Assembly (NCBI GenBank): GCA_027491395.1
Contig: JAOZFI010000036.1
Location: forward strand, 94,772 to 158,771
Origin: Thermoproteota archaeon
GTDB lineage: Archaea; Korarchaeota; Korarchaeia; Korarchaeales; Korarchaeaceae
Reading direction: 5' to 3'
DNA: 64,000 bases
Shown: positions 7,573-15,781 of the stretch, in pieces
Position numbering within the stretch: position 1 is the stretch's first letter
How the letters are laid out: the number at the start of each line of letters is the position of its first letter
The notes under the pieces: model-generated
What the model saw: only the letters and a program-made list of their open reading frames with translations
What the model was told of the DNA's origin: nothing
Database searches by the model: none
Made by a program: the position numbers and the translations under genes

Positions 7573-8258
7573 ACGATCACCTTCAAGAGGTTAGGTAACT
7601 CTCTCAAGCTTTTAATCATGCCATCCGCCTCGGGTCTCTGGACATCCTCCCTTATGACCCATATCGTCCTCATACCGACCTTCTTAGCACCTTCGATGTC
7701 TTCATAGGGGGAATCCCCGATCATCACGGCTTCCTCGGGTCGGGCACCCATCACCTCCAGTGCGCGCATGAATATCTCCCTAGCCGGCTTCCTAACCCCG
7801 ACCATGTGAGATGAAACTATCACTTGGAAGAGGTCGAGTAGACCATCCTTCCTCAACCTCTCCACCACCATGTCGTGGTAGGGTGTGTTAGATACTACCG
7901 CCAACTCGTACTTCGAGGACAGCTTATCCAATGTCTCTTTAGCTCCCGGTTTCAGGGTGGTCAAATCCAGCATCGGCGATGCGTAAGCCTTCAGATGCTC
8001 ATCCTCTACATTCTCGACATCCAAGAAACTTAAGAAGGACTCCAGCTCTAAGGTAGCAGGTATTTCAATGCAACTGGTTCTCCTCCTATTATCGAAGGCG
8101 TTAAAGAGTCTCCTGTAGAAATTGAAGGCCCTCTCCTCAACGCCCGGATCCTCTATGCCCTCCACCTTCAAGATGTTCCTGACCCTATACCGGTAGTAGA
8201 GGTCCAAGTCCGGAGGATCGATGATGGTCCTCCAGAAGTCGAAGAGGAGGTAAAGCAT
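7569..8258 (-). CDS. HAD superfamily hydrolase, subfamily IA
   Basis: 229 residues with a helical cap. The nucleophile region is LLFDFWRTI, a divergent form in which the expected DxDxT is DFWRT, so the second acid is replaced by Trp. Motif II is VVSNTP, motif III the Lys in RKPA, and motif IV GDSPYEDIEGA. Such enzymes dephosphorylate small metabolites or act as haloacid-type hydrolases. The replaced acid/base Asp makes simple phosphatase chemistry less certain. It heads a two-gene operon with the Trm112-like gene. A TATA-like TAATAA near 8280 serves the divergent pair. Confidence 0.8.
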   Translation of the reverse strand: MLYLLFDFWRTIIDPPDLDLYYRYRVRNILKVEGIEDPGVEERAFNFYRRLFNAFDNRRRTSCIEIPATLELESFLSFLDVENVEDEHLKAYASPMLDLTTLKPGAKETLDKLSSKYELAVVSNTPYHDMVVERLRKDGLLDLFQVIVSSHMVGVRKPAREIFMRALEVMGARPEEAVMIGDSPYEDIEGAKKVGMRTIWVIREDVQRPEADGMIKSLRELPNLLKVIV

Positions 8259-8306
8259 ATTACTTCGAGAGAGCGGAGGATAATAACTTGGCGGCGAGGT
8301 GTTCGG

Positions 8307-8567
8307 ATGTCAGATCACAAGTACGAATTGCAGGTAGTGAAACTACAGAGAGCAATGAGGGTCCCTAAGGACTACAAGGAGAAACTGAAGGAGCTGTACG
8401 GTAATAAAGTGATATCCAAATTCTCCAAGGATGCGGTGGACTGCCCAGTGCGGGGCGAGAGGGTGAGCTTTCTCATATGCATGGGATGTCCCAACTACGT
8501 TAGGAGGTTCAAGGGGTACGTTCACTGTAAGGGAGAACCTCTCGACGAAGAACTAGTAGAGCGATGA
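8307..8567 (+). CDS. Small putative zinc-binding protein (86 aa)
   Basis: A basic protein whose second half holds CPVRGERVSFLICMGC followed by a last Cys 12 residues later (C-x13-C-x2-C-x12-C), a likely single zinc site. The first half is charged, with no membrane segment. Short proteins with this layout recur in thermophilic archaea without known function, so nucleic-acid binding is only a guess. GAGGTG lies 5 nt before ATG 8307. The last 59 bp overlap the 3' end of the convergent membrane regulator gene. Confidence 0.65.
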   Translation: MSDHKYELQVVKLQRAMRVPKDYKEKLKELYGNKVISKFSKDAVDCPVRGERVSFLICMGCPNYVRRFKGYVHCKGEPLDEELVER

Positions 8568-9180
8568 GAAGGGCTGTGAGAATCGATGCGGCCAAGGCGA
8601 GCATCAGGGGAGTCATCCAATCCGCCTCCGTACTGCCTTGTGGTCTCCTAACTTCAACTTCAGGCGCTCCGCCTTTCTCAGCTTCAGCCGGTGTTTCCGG
8701 GTAGAGGGGTACTGCAACAGTGGTGGTCCTCTCCTCCGCCGGCATAACGGCTGGTCTCGGCCTCATGAGATACCAAGGCATGCCCACTATGAATATGGCC
8801 ACGAGCACGCTGATCACGAGGCTTTTCACCAGTATCTCCTTGGGAGGAAGTGTTCTTCCCAGAACGCTTCTCAGACAACTCTCTTTGTCCTTCCTAGTCG
8901 TGGGAACGACCAAGAAGGCAGATGAAGATAGGGTGTAGAGGGTCTTCCTGCCTCTCCTCCCAGCCATCGTTCCTACGACTCTTATGACACCCGCTTCCAA
9001 GAGCTTATCGACATGAAAAACTATGGTGGTAAGTGGCTGGTTCAGCTCCTTGGCCAGATCATTGGGACTCTTGGGATACTCCCTGAGTGAGGAGATGATT
9101 CTCCTTCCAAGGTCATTAGCTATCTCTTGCCCGAAGAGCCTAACCCTATCATCATCCAGAGTGAATATCTCCCAGTCCAT
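8509..9180 (-). CDS. Membrane-tethered winged-helix (ArsR-like) regulator
   Basis: Residues about 12-85 form a winged helix: FGQEIANDLGRRII, then a recognition-helix segment PLTTIVFHVDKLLEAGVI and a basic wing GRRGRKTLY. Two hydrophobic spans follow (117-139 and 189-211), joined by a Pro/Thr/Glu-rich loop of about 50 residues. This predicts a DNA-binding domain inside the cell anchored in the membrane with an external loop, i.e. a one-component sensor. A TATA-like AATTTATATC at about 9204-9213 sits about 28 nt before ATG 9180, so the mRNA is probably leaderless. Signal and targets unknown. Confidence 0.75.
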   Translation of the reverse strand: MDWEIFTLDDDRVRLFGQEIANDLGRRIISSLREYPKSPNDLAKELNQPLTTIVFHVDKLLEAGVIRVVGTMAGRRGRKTLYTLSSSAFLVVPTTRKDKESCLRSVLGRTLPPKEILVKSLVISVLVAIFIVGMPWYLMRPRPAVMPAEERTTTVAVPLYPETPAEAEKGGAPEVEVRRPQGSTEADWMTPLMLALAASILTALLIALLVLRREVLPYSERTP

Positions 9181-9225
9181 CCAAGCAGGTGAGAGAGGAC
9201 CTGATATAAATTGATGAGTTAATGT

Positions 9226-9879
9226 TCAATACGCGCCGAACCTTTTCCACTCTATAAGAATGTCCGCAGCTTCCGAGAGGCTGTCAGCCACGTGGTCAGC
9301 TAAGGACCTTATAACCTCCGATCTGGGCCTGAACGCGATCTTCTTTCCTATCTCCATGCGGAAGACCGATAGATCGCTCTCACCATCTCCCACAAAGGCC
9401 ACCCTGCGGAGAGGGACACCGAACCCCCTCGCCACATCCGTGAGCTCCTCAGACTTCCTCTCTGGATCCAGCTCCCTCAGGATCCCAAGTACCCTACCGT
9501 CTACTATCCTCAGCTTGGCAGATCTGCAGAAGTCCATCCTGAGCATATTGCAGAGCCTCTCGGCAATCACATCGAGACCAGAGCTTATGAGCCCTACCAC
9601 AAATCTCTCCTCCTTAAGCCTCCCCACCGCCTCCTCCGCATCCTCAACGGGCCTCAGATTCTCCACTTCCTTCAGCACGATGGAAAAATCCCTCTCCTTC
9701 CATAGAGAGACATCCAGTTCGGCCCACTTCCTGTAGTCGATCTCGCCACTCTCATACATCCTCCTATATCTGGAGGCGACCTCTTCAGTACCCAGAAGCT
9801 TGTGTACGAACTCCCATGAGCTGTTTATAGGGAGGAGAGTCCCGTCCATATCGAATGCTACCAAGTAGGCCTCACTCAA
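9226..9879 (-). CDS. serB: Phosphoserine phosphatase-like HAD hydrolase
   Basis: The nucleophile motif is FDMDGTLLP (residues 9-17). Motif II is LISSG, followed by a Lys/Arg region (DPERKSEEL) and motif IV VGDGESDLSVF. The order and spacing match SerB, which releases serine from phosphoserine, but related HADs act on other phosphates. 217 residues is the normal size. The TTG start follows GGAGGTGAT; the ATG-less start overlaps the preceding gene by 8 bp, indicating an operon with the 84-aa gene. Confidence 0.8.
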   Translation of the reverse strand: MSEAYLVAFDMDGTLLPINSSWEFVHKLLGTEEVASRYRRMYESGEIDYRKWAELDVSLWKERDFSIVLKEVENLRPVEDAEEAVGRLKEERFVVGLISSGLDVIAERLCNMLRMDFCRSAKLRIVDGRVLGILRELDPERKSEELTDVARGFGVPLRRVAFVGDGESDLSVFRMEIGKKIAFRPRSEVIRSLADHVADSLSEAADILIEWKRFGAY

Positions 9880-10126
9880 CGCTTATCACCTCCCTTATCA
9901 GGGAGACTGGCACTAGGAGGAAATCCCCCTCGACCCTGCAACCCCTCCACTCGAATCCCTCGATGTGGTCCATCAACCTGTCATCTCTACTCTCACGCTC
10001 ATAGTATCTGAATATCGCTTTGATCTCTATCCTAACGATCTCTTGGTCTCCTGCGTTGGAGAGTATTCTGGGACCGTGCACTTTCAGGTACCTCTTCAAC
10101 GCATCGATCACGCGCTCCCTTCCCAT
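9872..10126 (-). CDS. Conserved-looking hypothetical protein (84 aa)
   Basis: Not recognised. A mixed alpha/beta protein with several Arg-rich segments and no membrane span or metal motif. I start it at ATG 10126 because AGGTGG sits 7-11 nt upstream; the frame continues another nine codons into the deoxyhypusine synthase promoter. It overlaps the phosphatase gene by 8 bp and is divergent from dys. Confidence 0.55.
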   Translation of the reverse strand: MGRERVIDALKRYLKVHGPRILSNAGDQEIVRIEIKAIFRYYERESRDDRLMDHIEGFEWRGCRVEGDFLLVPVSLIREVISVE

Positions 10127-10136
10127 CGGCACCACC

Positions 10137-10146
10137 TTATTTACGT
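10137..10146 (+). promoter_or_regulatory. TATA box of deoxyhypusine synthase gene
   Basis: CTTATTTACG is centred about 31 nt before ATG 10172, which predicts a 5' leader of only a few bases. This argues against the longer open frame that starts near 9965. Confidence 0.45.
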
Positions 10147-10171
10147 GGACCATCCCATTTGCTCGATAGGT

Positions 10172-11134
10172 ATGAGGAGGGTCGAGGATATTACCCTGCG
10201 CCCTGGAATGACCGCCTCGGATATCATCGGGGAGATGGAGAAGGCCGGCGGTTTCACCGCCAAATTCGTGGCAGAGGGAGTCAGCATCCTAGAGAGGATG
10301 GTGAGGGATCCGGAGTCGGTGAACTTCCTCTCCTTCCCAGCAGACATTGTCTCCACAGGAGTGAGGGGGATACTGGTCGACATGCTAAGGAGGAACCTGT
10401 TCGACGTTGTGATAACTACGGGGGGCACGATAGACCACGACATCGCTAGGTGCTTCGCTGACTACTATCACGGGAGCTTCGACGCCGACGACTCCGAACT
10501 ATATGAGAGGAGGATACACAGGCTGGGGAACGTGTTCATACCCTTCGACAATTACGGACCCGTGGTGGAGAGGTTCGTGAGGGAAGAGGTACCGAAGGTC
10601 TTGGGGGAGTCTGGAAGGAGGATATCTCCCAGCGAGCTACTCCATAGTCTGGGCGAGAAAATGTGCCCCAAATCCATCCTGAGGACGGCTTACGAGGCTA
10701 AAGCCCCAATATTCTCCCCAGGCCTCTTGGACTCGTCGTTCGGTACAGCTTTAAGCTTCCTATCCCAAGAATCGGACTTCCATCTAGACTTCATCAGGGA
10801 CGTGCTGAAACTGGCGGACCTTTCCTTCACCATGAAGGTGAGTGGAGCCCTAGTCTTGGGGGGCGGGATATCCAAGCACCACACAATATGGTGGAACCAG
10901 TTCAAAGGAGGACTCGACTACGTCGTGTACCTGACCACTGCAGTGGAGTGGGACGGGAGTCTCAGCGGGGCGAGGGAGAGGGAGGCCATAAGCTGGGGTA
11001 AGGTCTCCAAGAGGGCGGTGAGGACATTCATACCCGGAGAAGTGTCTGCTCTCCTCCCGCTCATGTATGCGGCGCTTCTCGACAGGATCAGCGACTTCCA
11101 GAGGGAAGGGAGACAATTAATCGGGAAGCTTTAA
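10172..11134 (+). CDS. dys: Deoxyhypusine synthase
   Basis: Transfers the aminobutyl group of spermidine to a lysine of aIF5A, the first step of hypusine formation; essential in archaea. From ATG 10172 it is 320 residues, normal for the family. Visible signatures are TTGGTIDHDI (NAD site), NYGPVVERF, and LGGGISKHHTIWWNQ near the spermidine pocket. The active-site lysine lies in ISWGKVSK. The track frame extends 69 codons upstream over the neighbouring gene and is rejected. Spermidine is implied as a polyamine of this organism. Confidence 0.95.
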   Translation: MRRVEDITLRPGMTASDIIGEMEKAGGFTAKFVAEGVSILERMVRDPESVNFLSFPADIVSTGVRGILVDMLRRNLFDVVITTGGTIDHDIARCFADYYHGSFDADDSELYERRIHRLGNVFIPFDNYGPVVERFVREEVPKVLGESGRRISPSELLHSLGEKMCPKSILRTAYEAKAPIFSPGLLDSSFGTALSFLSQESDFHLDFIRDVLKLADLSFTMKVSGALVLGGGISKHHTIWWNQFKGGLDYVVYLTTAVEWDGSLSGAREREAISWGKVSKRAVRTFIPGEVSALLPLMYAALLDRISDFQREGRQLIGKL

Positions 11135-11176
11135 AACGGGGTAGCTCTGGGTTGGTCCCGTGAGGAGGGTGGTGCA

Positions 11177-12313
11177 TTGAACCAAGAGCTGGGAATAAAG
11201 CTCATGCAGACCAATCAGAGTGACTGGTTCTCATGGATCTTCTTCCTGATATTCATCACCATCATGCAGTTCTACGCTAGTAAGCTCCAGGCCCAACTAT
11301 GGATCAACGAGATCAGGAAAGCCTTGGCCAAGCTCGAGGAATACACTAACGACGCTACCAAGAAATTCGTTGAAGAGGCATCCAAGTACGGCCGTCCGAA
11401 GGAGGAGGTGGAATCTCTCTTCAAGAGAATCAAGGGGTTCTTCGTGATACAGCCTGTCACTCTAGACCCATTTGGCGCCGTCAAGAGGCTGGAGCACCTA
11501 CTAGAGAGCTCCAAAGATCATCTCAACAAATTCATGGTCGAGATAGCCCCCAAAGCCGACGAGTGGAAGAGATCCAACCTGAGAGATCAGATGTCCGGCG
11601 TCTTGGCCCTTGACATGATATACAGGATTGTCCGTCACTACTTCATACTAGGGAGGAGAACCCAGAACCTCATATACATCGCCCAGATCCAGATGCTGCT
11701 CCCTGAGATCCTTAGGATAGCCAAGGCCTACTGGAAGGCGGGCGAGGCCTTCAGGAGGGGCATTCCTATAGGAGACAGCATCGGTCCGATGGTGGCTTTG
11801 AGGCTCATGAACGGAGTAGAGCCCAAGGAGGTGGCCGAGAATATAGTCGGAGCGGAGGTGGACATAGAGGGAAGGAGAACTTTTATCATAAAGGCGAAGG
11901 GTCCGGGATCGGAGGTAGGGAGGCCCGGAGTGGCCATCGAGAGGATAGTCGAGAGCAGGGAGGGTAATGTCTCCCTCATCATCATGATAGACGCGGCCGC
12001 CAAGTTGGAGGGCGAGCCGACAGCTGAGGTGGTCGAGGGAATAGGGGCGGCGATAGGGGATCCAGGACCCGAGAAGCTGAGGATAGAGGAGGTCGCCACA
12101 AAGTACAAGATACCACTGCACGCCATAGCCATTAAGGAGGATCCGCTCGACGCCATAACCTCCATGAGAGAGGAGATAGCCAAGTCGGTGGATGAGGTCA
12201 TAGAGAGGGTTAAAATGGCGATAAGATCGAAGACCCTCCCGGGAGACTTCGTGCTCATAGCGGGGATAGGGAACACTGTGGGGGTTGGCAACACGATGGG
12301 AGGTGCCTCATGA
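11177..12313 (+). CDS. DUF1512-like archaeal protein with N-terminal membrane anchor
   Basis: 378 residues. One hydrophobic span (about 17-36, WFSWIFFLIFITIMQFYAS) is followed by a long soluble domain. The C-terminal half has Gly-rich loops (KAKGPGSEVGRPG, IAGIGNTVGVGNTMGG) suggestive of a nucleotide or ligand site, and matches my memory of the archaeal DUF1512 family of about 370 residues; its function is unknown. TTG 11177 follows GAGGAGGGTGG; a TATA-like CTTTAAAA at 11130-11137 predicts a start near 11159. The downstream gene begins directly after its stop, so they form an operon. Confidence 0.7.
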   Translation: MNQELGIKLMQTNQSDWFSWIFFLIFITIMQFYASKLQAQLWINEIRKALAKLEEYTNDATKKFVEEASKYGRPKEEVESLFKRIKGFFVIQPVTLDPFGAVKRLEHLLESSKDHLNKFMVEIAPKADEWKRSNLRDQMSGVLALDMIYRIVRHYFILGRRTQNLIYIAQIQMLLPEILRIAKAYWKAGEAFRRGIPIGDSIGPMVALRLMNGVEPKEVAENIVGAEVDIEGRRTFIIKAKGPGSEVGRPGVAIERIVESREGNVSLIIMIDAAAKLEGEPTAEVVEGIGAAIGDPGPEKLRIEEVATKYKIPLHAIAIKEDPLDAITSMREEIAKSVDEVIERVKMAIRSKTLPGDFVLIAGIGNTVGVGNTMGGAS

Positions 12314-12745
12314 ATGTCCTCCAACAACTCCAACAAGAAGGGAGCTCCGACAGGGTTCTACCTATTCTGGATAGCATCAATGGTAGGTATAGTGCTTATC
12401 TCGGTTCTCTTCTTTTACATGGGATTCTCCTCGCTTCAGGAAGGGAACACAAATGATGCGATCCTGAATATAGTGATGGGAGTAGCTGGCATGGGTATAG
12501 CCGTTAAGGTCGCTTACGACATGGCCAAAGCAAGGCTCGCCTATCAGGAGGAGCACCAGGAGATCTTCACCGAGTTGCACTGCACGAATTGCGGGAGGAA
12601 GATGCTAAGGACATTCAAGGAGGGGGACTTCGTCGGGAAGCTCTCTACCGACGATAAGTGTCCCAAATGCGGCTCTTCTATGCTCATAGTCTCGATATTC
12701 GCCAAAACTCCCAAGCAAAAGGCTAAAGAGAAGGCCTTACAATGA
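12314..12745 (+). CDS. Two-span membrane protein with C-terminal zinc ribbon
   Basis: 143 residues: two membrane spans (about 15-37 and 47-68), then a cytoplasmic zinc ribbon CTNCGRKM ... CPKCGSS (about 92-118) and a Lys-rich tail. The ATG immediately follows the stop of the DUF1512-like gene with no gap, so the pair is co-translated, and both are membrane-attached. A joint membrane-associated function is likely but undefined. Confidence 0.7.
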   Translation: MSSNNSNKKGAPTGFYLFWIASMVGIVLISVLFFYMGFSSLQEGNTNDAILNIVMGVAGMGIAVKVAYDMAKARLAYQEEHQEIFTELHCTNCGRKMLRTFKEGDFVGKLSTDDKCPKCGSSMLIVSIFAKTPKQKAKEKALQ

Positions 12746-12758
12746 GCGGTGACCGGCT

Positions 12759-13235
12759 TTGAAGAAGACTAAAATCCATGTGGTGCCCTGCGTGGTGATA
12801 TTTAATAGAGAGGGCAAGGTACTGCTGCTCAAGCGGGCTAGAAGCAAGAGAAACGGTGGTAGATGGGAGATACCGGGCGGCAGCCTTAGGTACGGTGAGT
12901 CGCCGAGACGAGGTGCCTTAAGGGAGCTGAGAGAGGAGACGGGCTTCAAACTAACCCCTTTGGACCTCAGACCCGTGGACACGTTCGGGGTCATATATCC
13001 GGAGATGAGGGTAGAGTTCATAATTCCGCTGTACACGGCCGTCGTCGACAACGGGGTGGATCCCGTGATAAGGCCAGAGGAGCACGACGACTGGGGTTGG
13101 TTCACCATAGAACAGATAAAAGAGATGGAATTGAGAGACGAGACCATGAAGGGAGCCTACTTAATGGTTAAGGCAGCCAAAAAGTTGATCGACTCTCTAA
13201 ACGAAGAGAAAATGGGGGGAAGTGTGTCTGGCTGA
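12759..13235 (+). CDS. Nudix hydrolase
   Basis: 158 residues with an intact Nudix box, GGSLRYGE then RELREETGF at about residues 39-62, which binds Mg and hydrolyses nucleoside diphosphates linked to another group. The substrate (sanitising 8-oxo-dGTP, ADP-ribose or a sugar nucleotide) cannot be told from sequence. TTG 12759 follows GCGGTGACC. It starts 13 bp after the zinc-ribbon gene and may be the last gene of that operon. Confidence 0.88.
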   Translation: MKKTKIHVVPCVVIFNREGKVLLLKRARSKRNGGRWEIPGGSLRYGESPRRGALRELREETGFKLTPLDLRPVDTFGVIYPEMRVEFIIPLYTAVVDNGVDPVIRPEEHDDWGWFTIEQIKEMELRDETMKGAYLMVKAAKKLIDSLNEEKMGGSVSG

Positions 13236-13244
13236 TTTCAGATC

Positions 13245-14420
13245 TCAGGAGACCTCCACGCCCAGCCTGCTCACGGGCCACCTCCTTATCATGGCCATCA
13301 TGACTTCCATTCCCTTCCAGCCTACCTCTTCCTTGGAGATGGCGCTGAACCCGAGCACTCTCTTCGTGTTCTTCTCGTAGACGAGGTAGGCGTGGTCGCC
13401 CCAACCGTTTCCGCTGAGATACACCCTGTCAGCCTCAAACCCCTCATTCTCAGCCTCAACACTCGTCAGCCCAACCGAGGCCATGTGGACTCCGCCGAAG
13501 AAGACATCCTTCTGGAACCTAGGCACCCTATAAGCTGCCTTGAACCCCGTGAGCGCTTTAGCCGCGTTAAGGGCCATTATGCTAGCGGCGGTGCCTATCC
13601 CCATGTATATGGGCTTATTTGTTAATATGTCTATGACGGTCGCGTTGTCCCCGACGGCGAATATGTTGGGATCCGAGGTCCTCCCCTGCTGATCTGTCTT
13701 TATGACCCAACCGTCTAGGAGCTCTAGGCCCGCCTCCTTGGCCAACGTTATCTCAGGGCTTACACCCGTGGCCACGAAGGTCATCTCCGAGCTAACCTCC
13801 TTGTCCTCATCCACTATGACTTTGCAATCCCTCACCTCCTTGGGTTTACCGTGGACGAATTCTACACCTTTCTCGGCCAAGAACTCCTCTAGTTTGGCGG
13901 ATAGCTCAGGCTCCAAGCTCCTCCTGATGAGCCTCGACCTCACTATGACCTTGGGTTTGGCTCCGATGGCTCTAGCAGCGTCTGCTACATGGAGAGCCAC
14001 GAAGCTAGCGCCGATTATTGCCACCTCATTCGGCTTCTCATCTATCAGCCTCTGAACGTCCCCCAATCTCCTGAAAACGGCGCAATTCTCCCCTCCCTTC
14101 AGTCTCGAGGGGATGGTAGGGTTCGAGCCAGTGGCCAATACGAGGTAGTCGTACGGAATGGTCTTACCATCTGAGAGGACGACTTCCTTCTGCTCCCTCC
14201 TTATCTTGGTTACCCTGTCCAAAATTATCTCTACGTCCTTGGACTCCAAGTGCCTAGTGCTCACCCAGAGGTCCATCCCCTGCGTGACTAGCCTCAGCTT
14301 GTGTCTCACGTATGGTCTCTCATCACCGATAACAGTGATCTTAGCGTCCGGAACCTGCTCGGCAACATGCCAAGCGGAGCCTAGTCCTCCCAGCCCAAAT
14401 CCGACGACAACAACCTTCAC
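13245..14420 (-). CDS. FAD-dependent pyridine nucleotide-disulfide oxidoreductase family
   Basis: 391 residues with the N-terminal FAD fingerprint (VVVGFGLGGLGSAW), LATGSNPTIP, a second dinucleotide-binding motif at GASFVALHVAD, and the late FAD motif DPNIFAVGD. It resembles NADH oxidases, CoA-disulfide reductases and rubredoxin/ferredoxin reductases. The region where CoA-disulfide reductases have a redox Cys (SPC) reads RHKLRLV here, so that activity is unlikely. The second NAD motif is irregular (GASF instead of GGGY). A TATA-like stretch about 30 nt upstream supports GTG 14420. The electron acceptor is unknown. Confidence 0.85.
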   Translation of the reverse strand: MKVVVVGFGLGGLGSAWHVAEQVPDAKITVIGDERPYVRHKLRLVTQGMDLWVSTRHLESKDVEIILDRVTKIRREQKEVVLSDGKTIPYDYLVLATGSNPTIPSRLKGGENCAVFRRLGDVQRLIDEKPNEVAIIGASFVALHVADAARAIGAKPKVIVRSRLIRRSLEPELSAKLEEFLAEKGVEFVHGKPKEVRDCKVIVDEDKEVSSEMTFVATGVSPEITLAKEAGLELLDGWVIKTDQQGRTSDPNIFAVGDNATVIDILTNKPIYMGIGTAASIMALNAAKALTGFKAAYRVPRFQKDVFFGGVHMASVGLTSVEAENEGFEADRVYLSGNGWGDHAYLVYEKNTKRVLGFSAISKEEVGWKGMEVMMAMIRRWPVSRLGVEVS

Positions 14421-14476
14421 TCAGAACACCGCGCAGGGTGGGGGAGGGTAATTGAAAAAGTTAAACGAAAGGTCCC

Positions 14477-15781
14477 TCAACAGAAGATCACGGACTCCCT
14501 TCCGAACATCTTTGCACTTAACCATAGGAATACAATTAGATAGAGGATCGAAGCGATGAGGGAAGTTGCTATCGCTCCTAGATCTCCAGGGTTTACTATC
14601 ATATCCCTGGCGAACATTGCGAGGCTGGATATGGGTAAGACCCTCAGTACGGGGTGAAAGGACTGAGGAGCGTAGGGGATGGCGACCATAGGCACCACCA
14701 GTATCAGGGTGAGGAAACCTACGTACTGTTGTGCCTCCTTGAAGGTCTTGGCGAAGGAGGCGGCGGTTATCATGACCGCATTCCCAGTCAATCCACCCAA
14801 GGCTACCGTGATCAGGATCCCCAAGGTGAGGTAGAGGAGCCTCGATGGTTCCATCAGCTGCGGCACGGATCCGGCTGCTAATGACTCACTCATCGATGTG
14901 ATGGCGAATCCAACCCCTATCAAAGCGGAGAATAGGGTTGCTAAACCGCTTATCAGGGATAACAGGGTAAGAGCACCGAACTTTCCCAGCAGGAGCTGCC
15001 CTCTACTGACAGGATTGGTGAAGAGGGCTTCCAAGGTCTTCCTCTCCCTCTCGCCTGCTATCATGTCTATAGCGAATGTGCCGGCACCCGTTATCGCGAT
15101 TAGCCCCACCATCATGGGGAGGACCATGGCCGTTACCACCTCTCCGGTGGTGGCCCCCTCCCCCGTGCTTGTGACCTGAACCGCCACGGAGACTATCGGC
15201 TTTATGTACTCCTCGGACAGGTTTATGGCCTCGAGCCTTCTCCTCAACACCTCCTCGGAGTATTCGCTCACTACCCTCTGGACCACCCCCATAGCCACGG
15301 AGGATCTGGCTCCATAGGGATCGTAGTAGTAGATCAATCTACCCGTCTTCCCGGAGCTGAGGTTCTCGTAGAACCCCTCAGGGATATCAACGATGAGATC
15401 AACATCTCCACTCAGCACTAGGCCAGTATAGTTACCTCCATCCGTGACGATCGAAACCAGAGCTTCCGATGAATTCTCTAAGGCTTCAATCTCCTTAGCG
15501 AGGTCCATTCCACGGGGATCCTCCACGACCACCATGATCTTCGGGGGAATTGTCTTGGGGCTCAGCATGAGGGTGGGGAGGGATATTACCAGGGGCATGA
15601 GGATCATGGGGAGGAGTACCACATTCAGCATGGTCCTCCTATCCCTAAATGCCTCCAATACCTCCTTCCATGCCACAACCAACCAAGGCTTTGGAGGGAG
15701 GGAATAACCCTTCTGTCCGAATCCCTTAGAGATCTTTACTACACCGGAGGATCCCTTAAACAGCTTTCTCAATGACCTCAC
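14477..15781 (-). CDS. ABC-2 type exporter permease (NatB/YhaP-like)
   Basis: 434 residues: an amphipathic N-terminus, a first span (about 52-75), a large external domain of about 150 residues, then five more spans from about residue 215. ERERKTLEALFTNPVSR is the conserved intracellular helix of ABC-2 exporters. With the ATPase upstream it forms an exporter for ions, lipids or drugs; NatAB sodium/multidrug exporters are the closest described layout. Its GTG start overlaps the ATPase gene by 26 bp. The ectodomain gene is divergent on the other side of the ATPase. Confidence 0.88.
   Translation of the reverse strand: MRSLRKLFKGSSGVVKISKGFGQKGYSLPPKPWLVVAWKEVLEAFRDRRTMLNVVLLPMILMPLVISLPTLMLSPKTIPPKIMVVVEDPRGMDLAKEIEALENSSEALVSIVTDGGNYTGLVLSGDVDLIVDIPEGFYENLSSGKTGRLIYYYDPYGARSSVAMGVVQRVVSEYSEEVLRRRLEAINLSEEYIKPIVSVAVQVTSTGEGATTGEVVTAMVLPMMVGLIAITGAGTFAIDMIAGERERKTLEALFTNPVSRGQLLLGKFGALTLLSLISGLATLFSALIGVGFAITSMSESLAAGSVPQLMEPSRLLYLTLGILITVALGGLTGNAVMITAASFAKTFKEAQQYVGFLTLILVVPMVAIPYAPQSFHPVLRVLPISSLAMFARDMIVNPGDLGAIATSLIASILYLIVFLWLSAKMFGRESVIFC

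Noticed and set aside
9965..10171. 69-codon extension of deoxyhypusine synthase
   Set aside because: It lies antisense to the 84-aa gene and over the TATA-like box; the conserved domain begins after ATG 10172.
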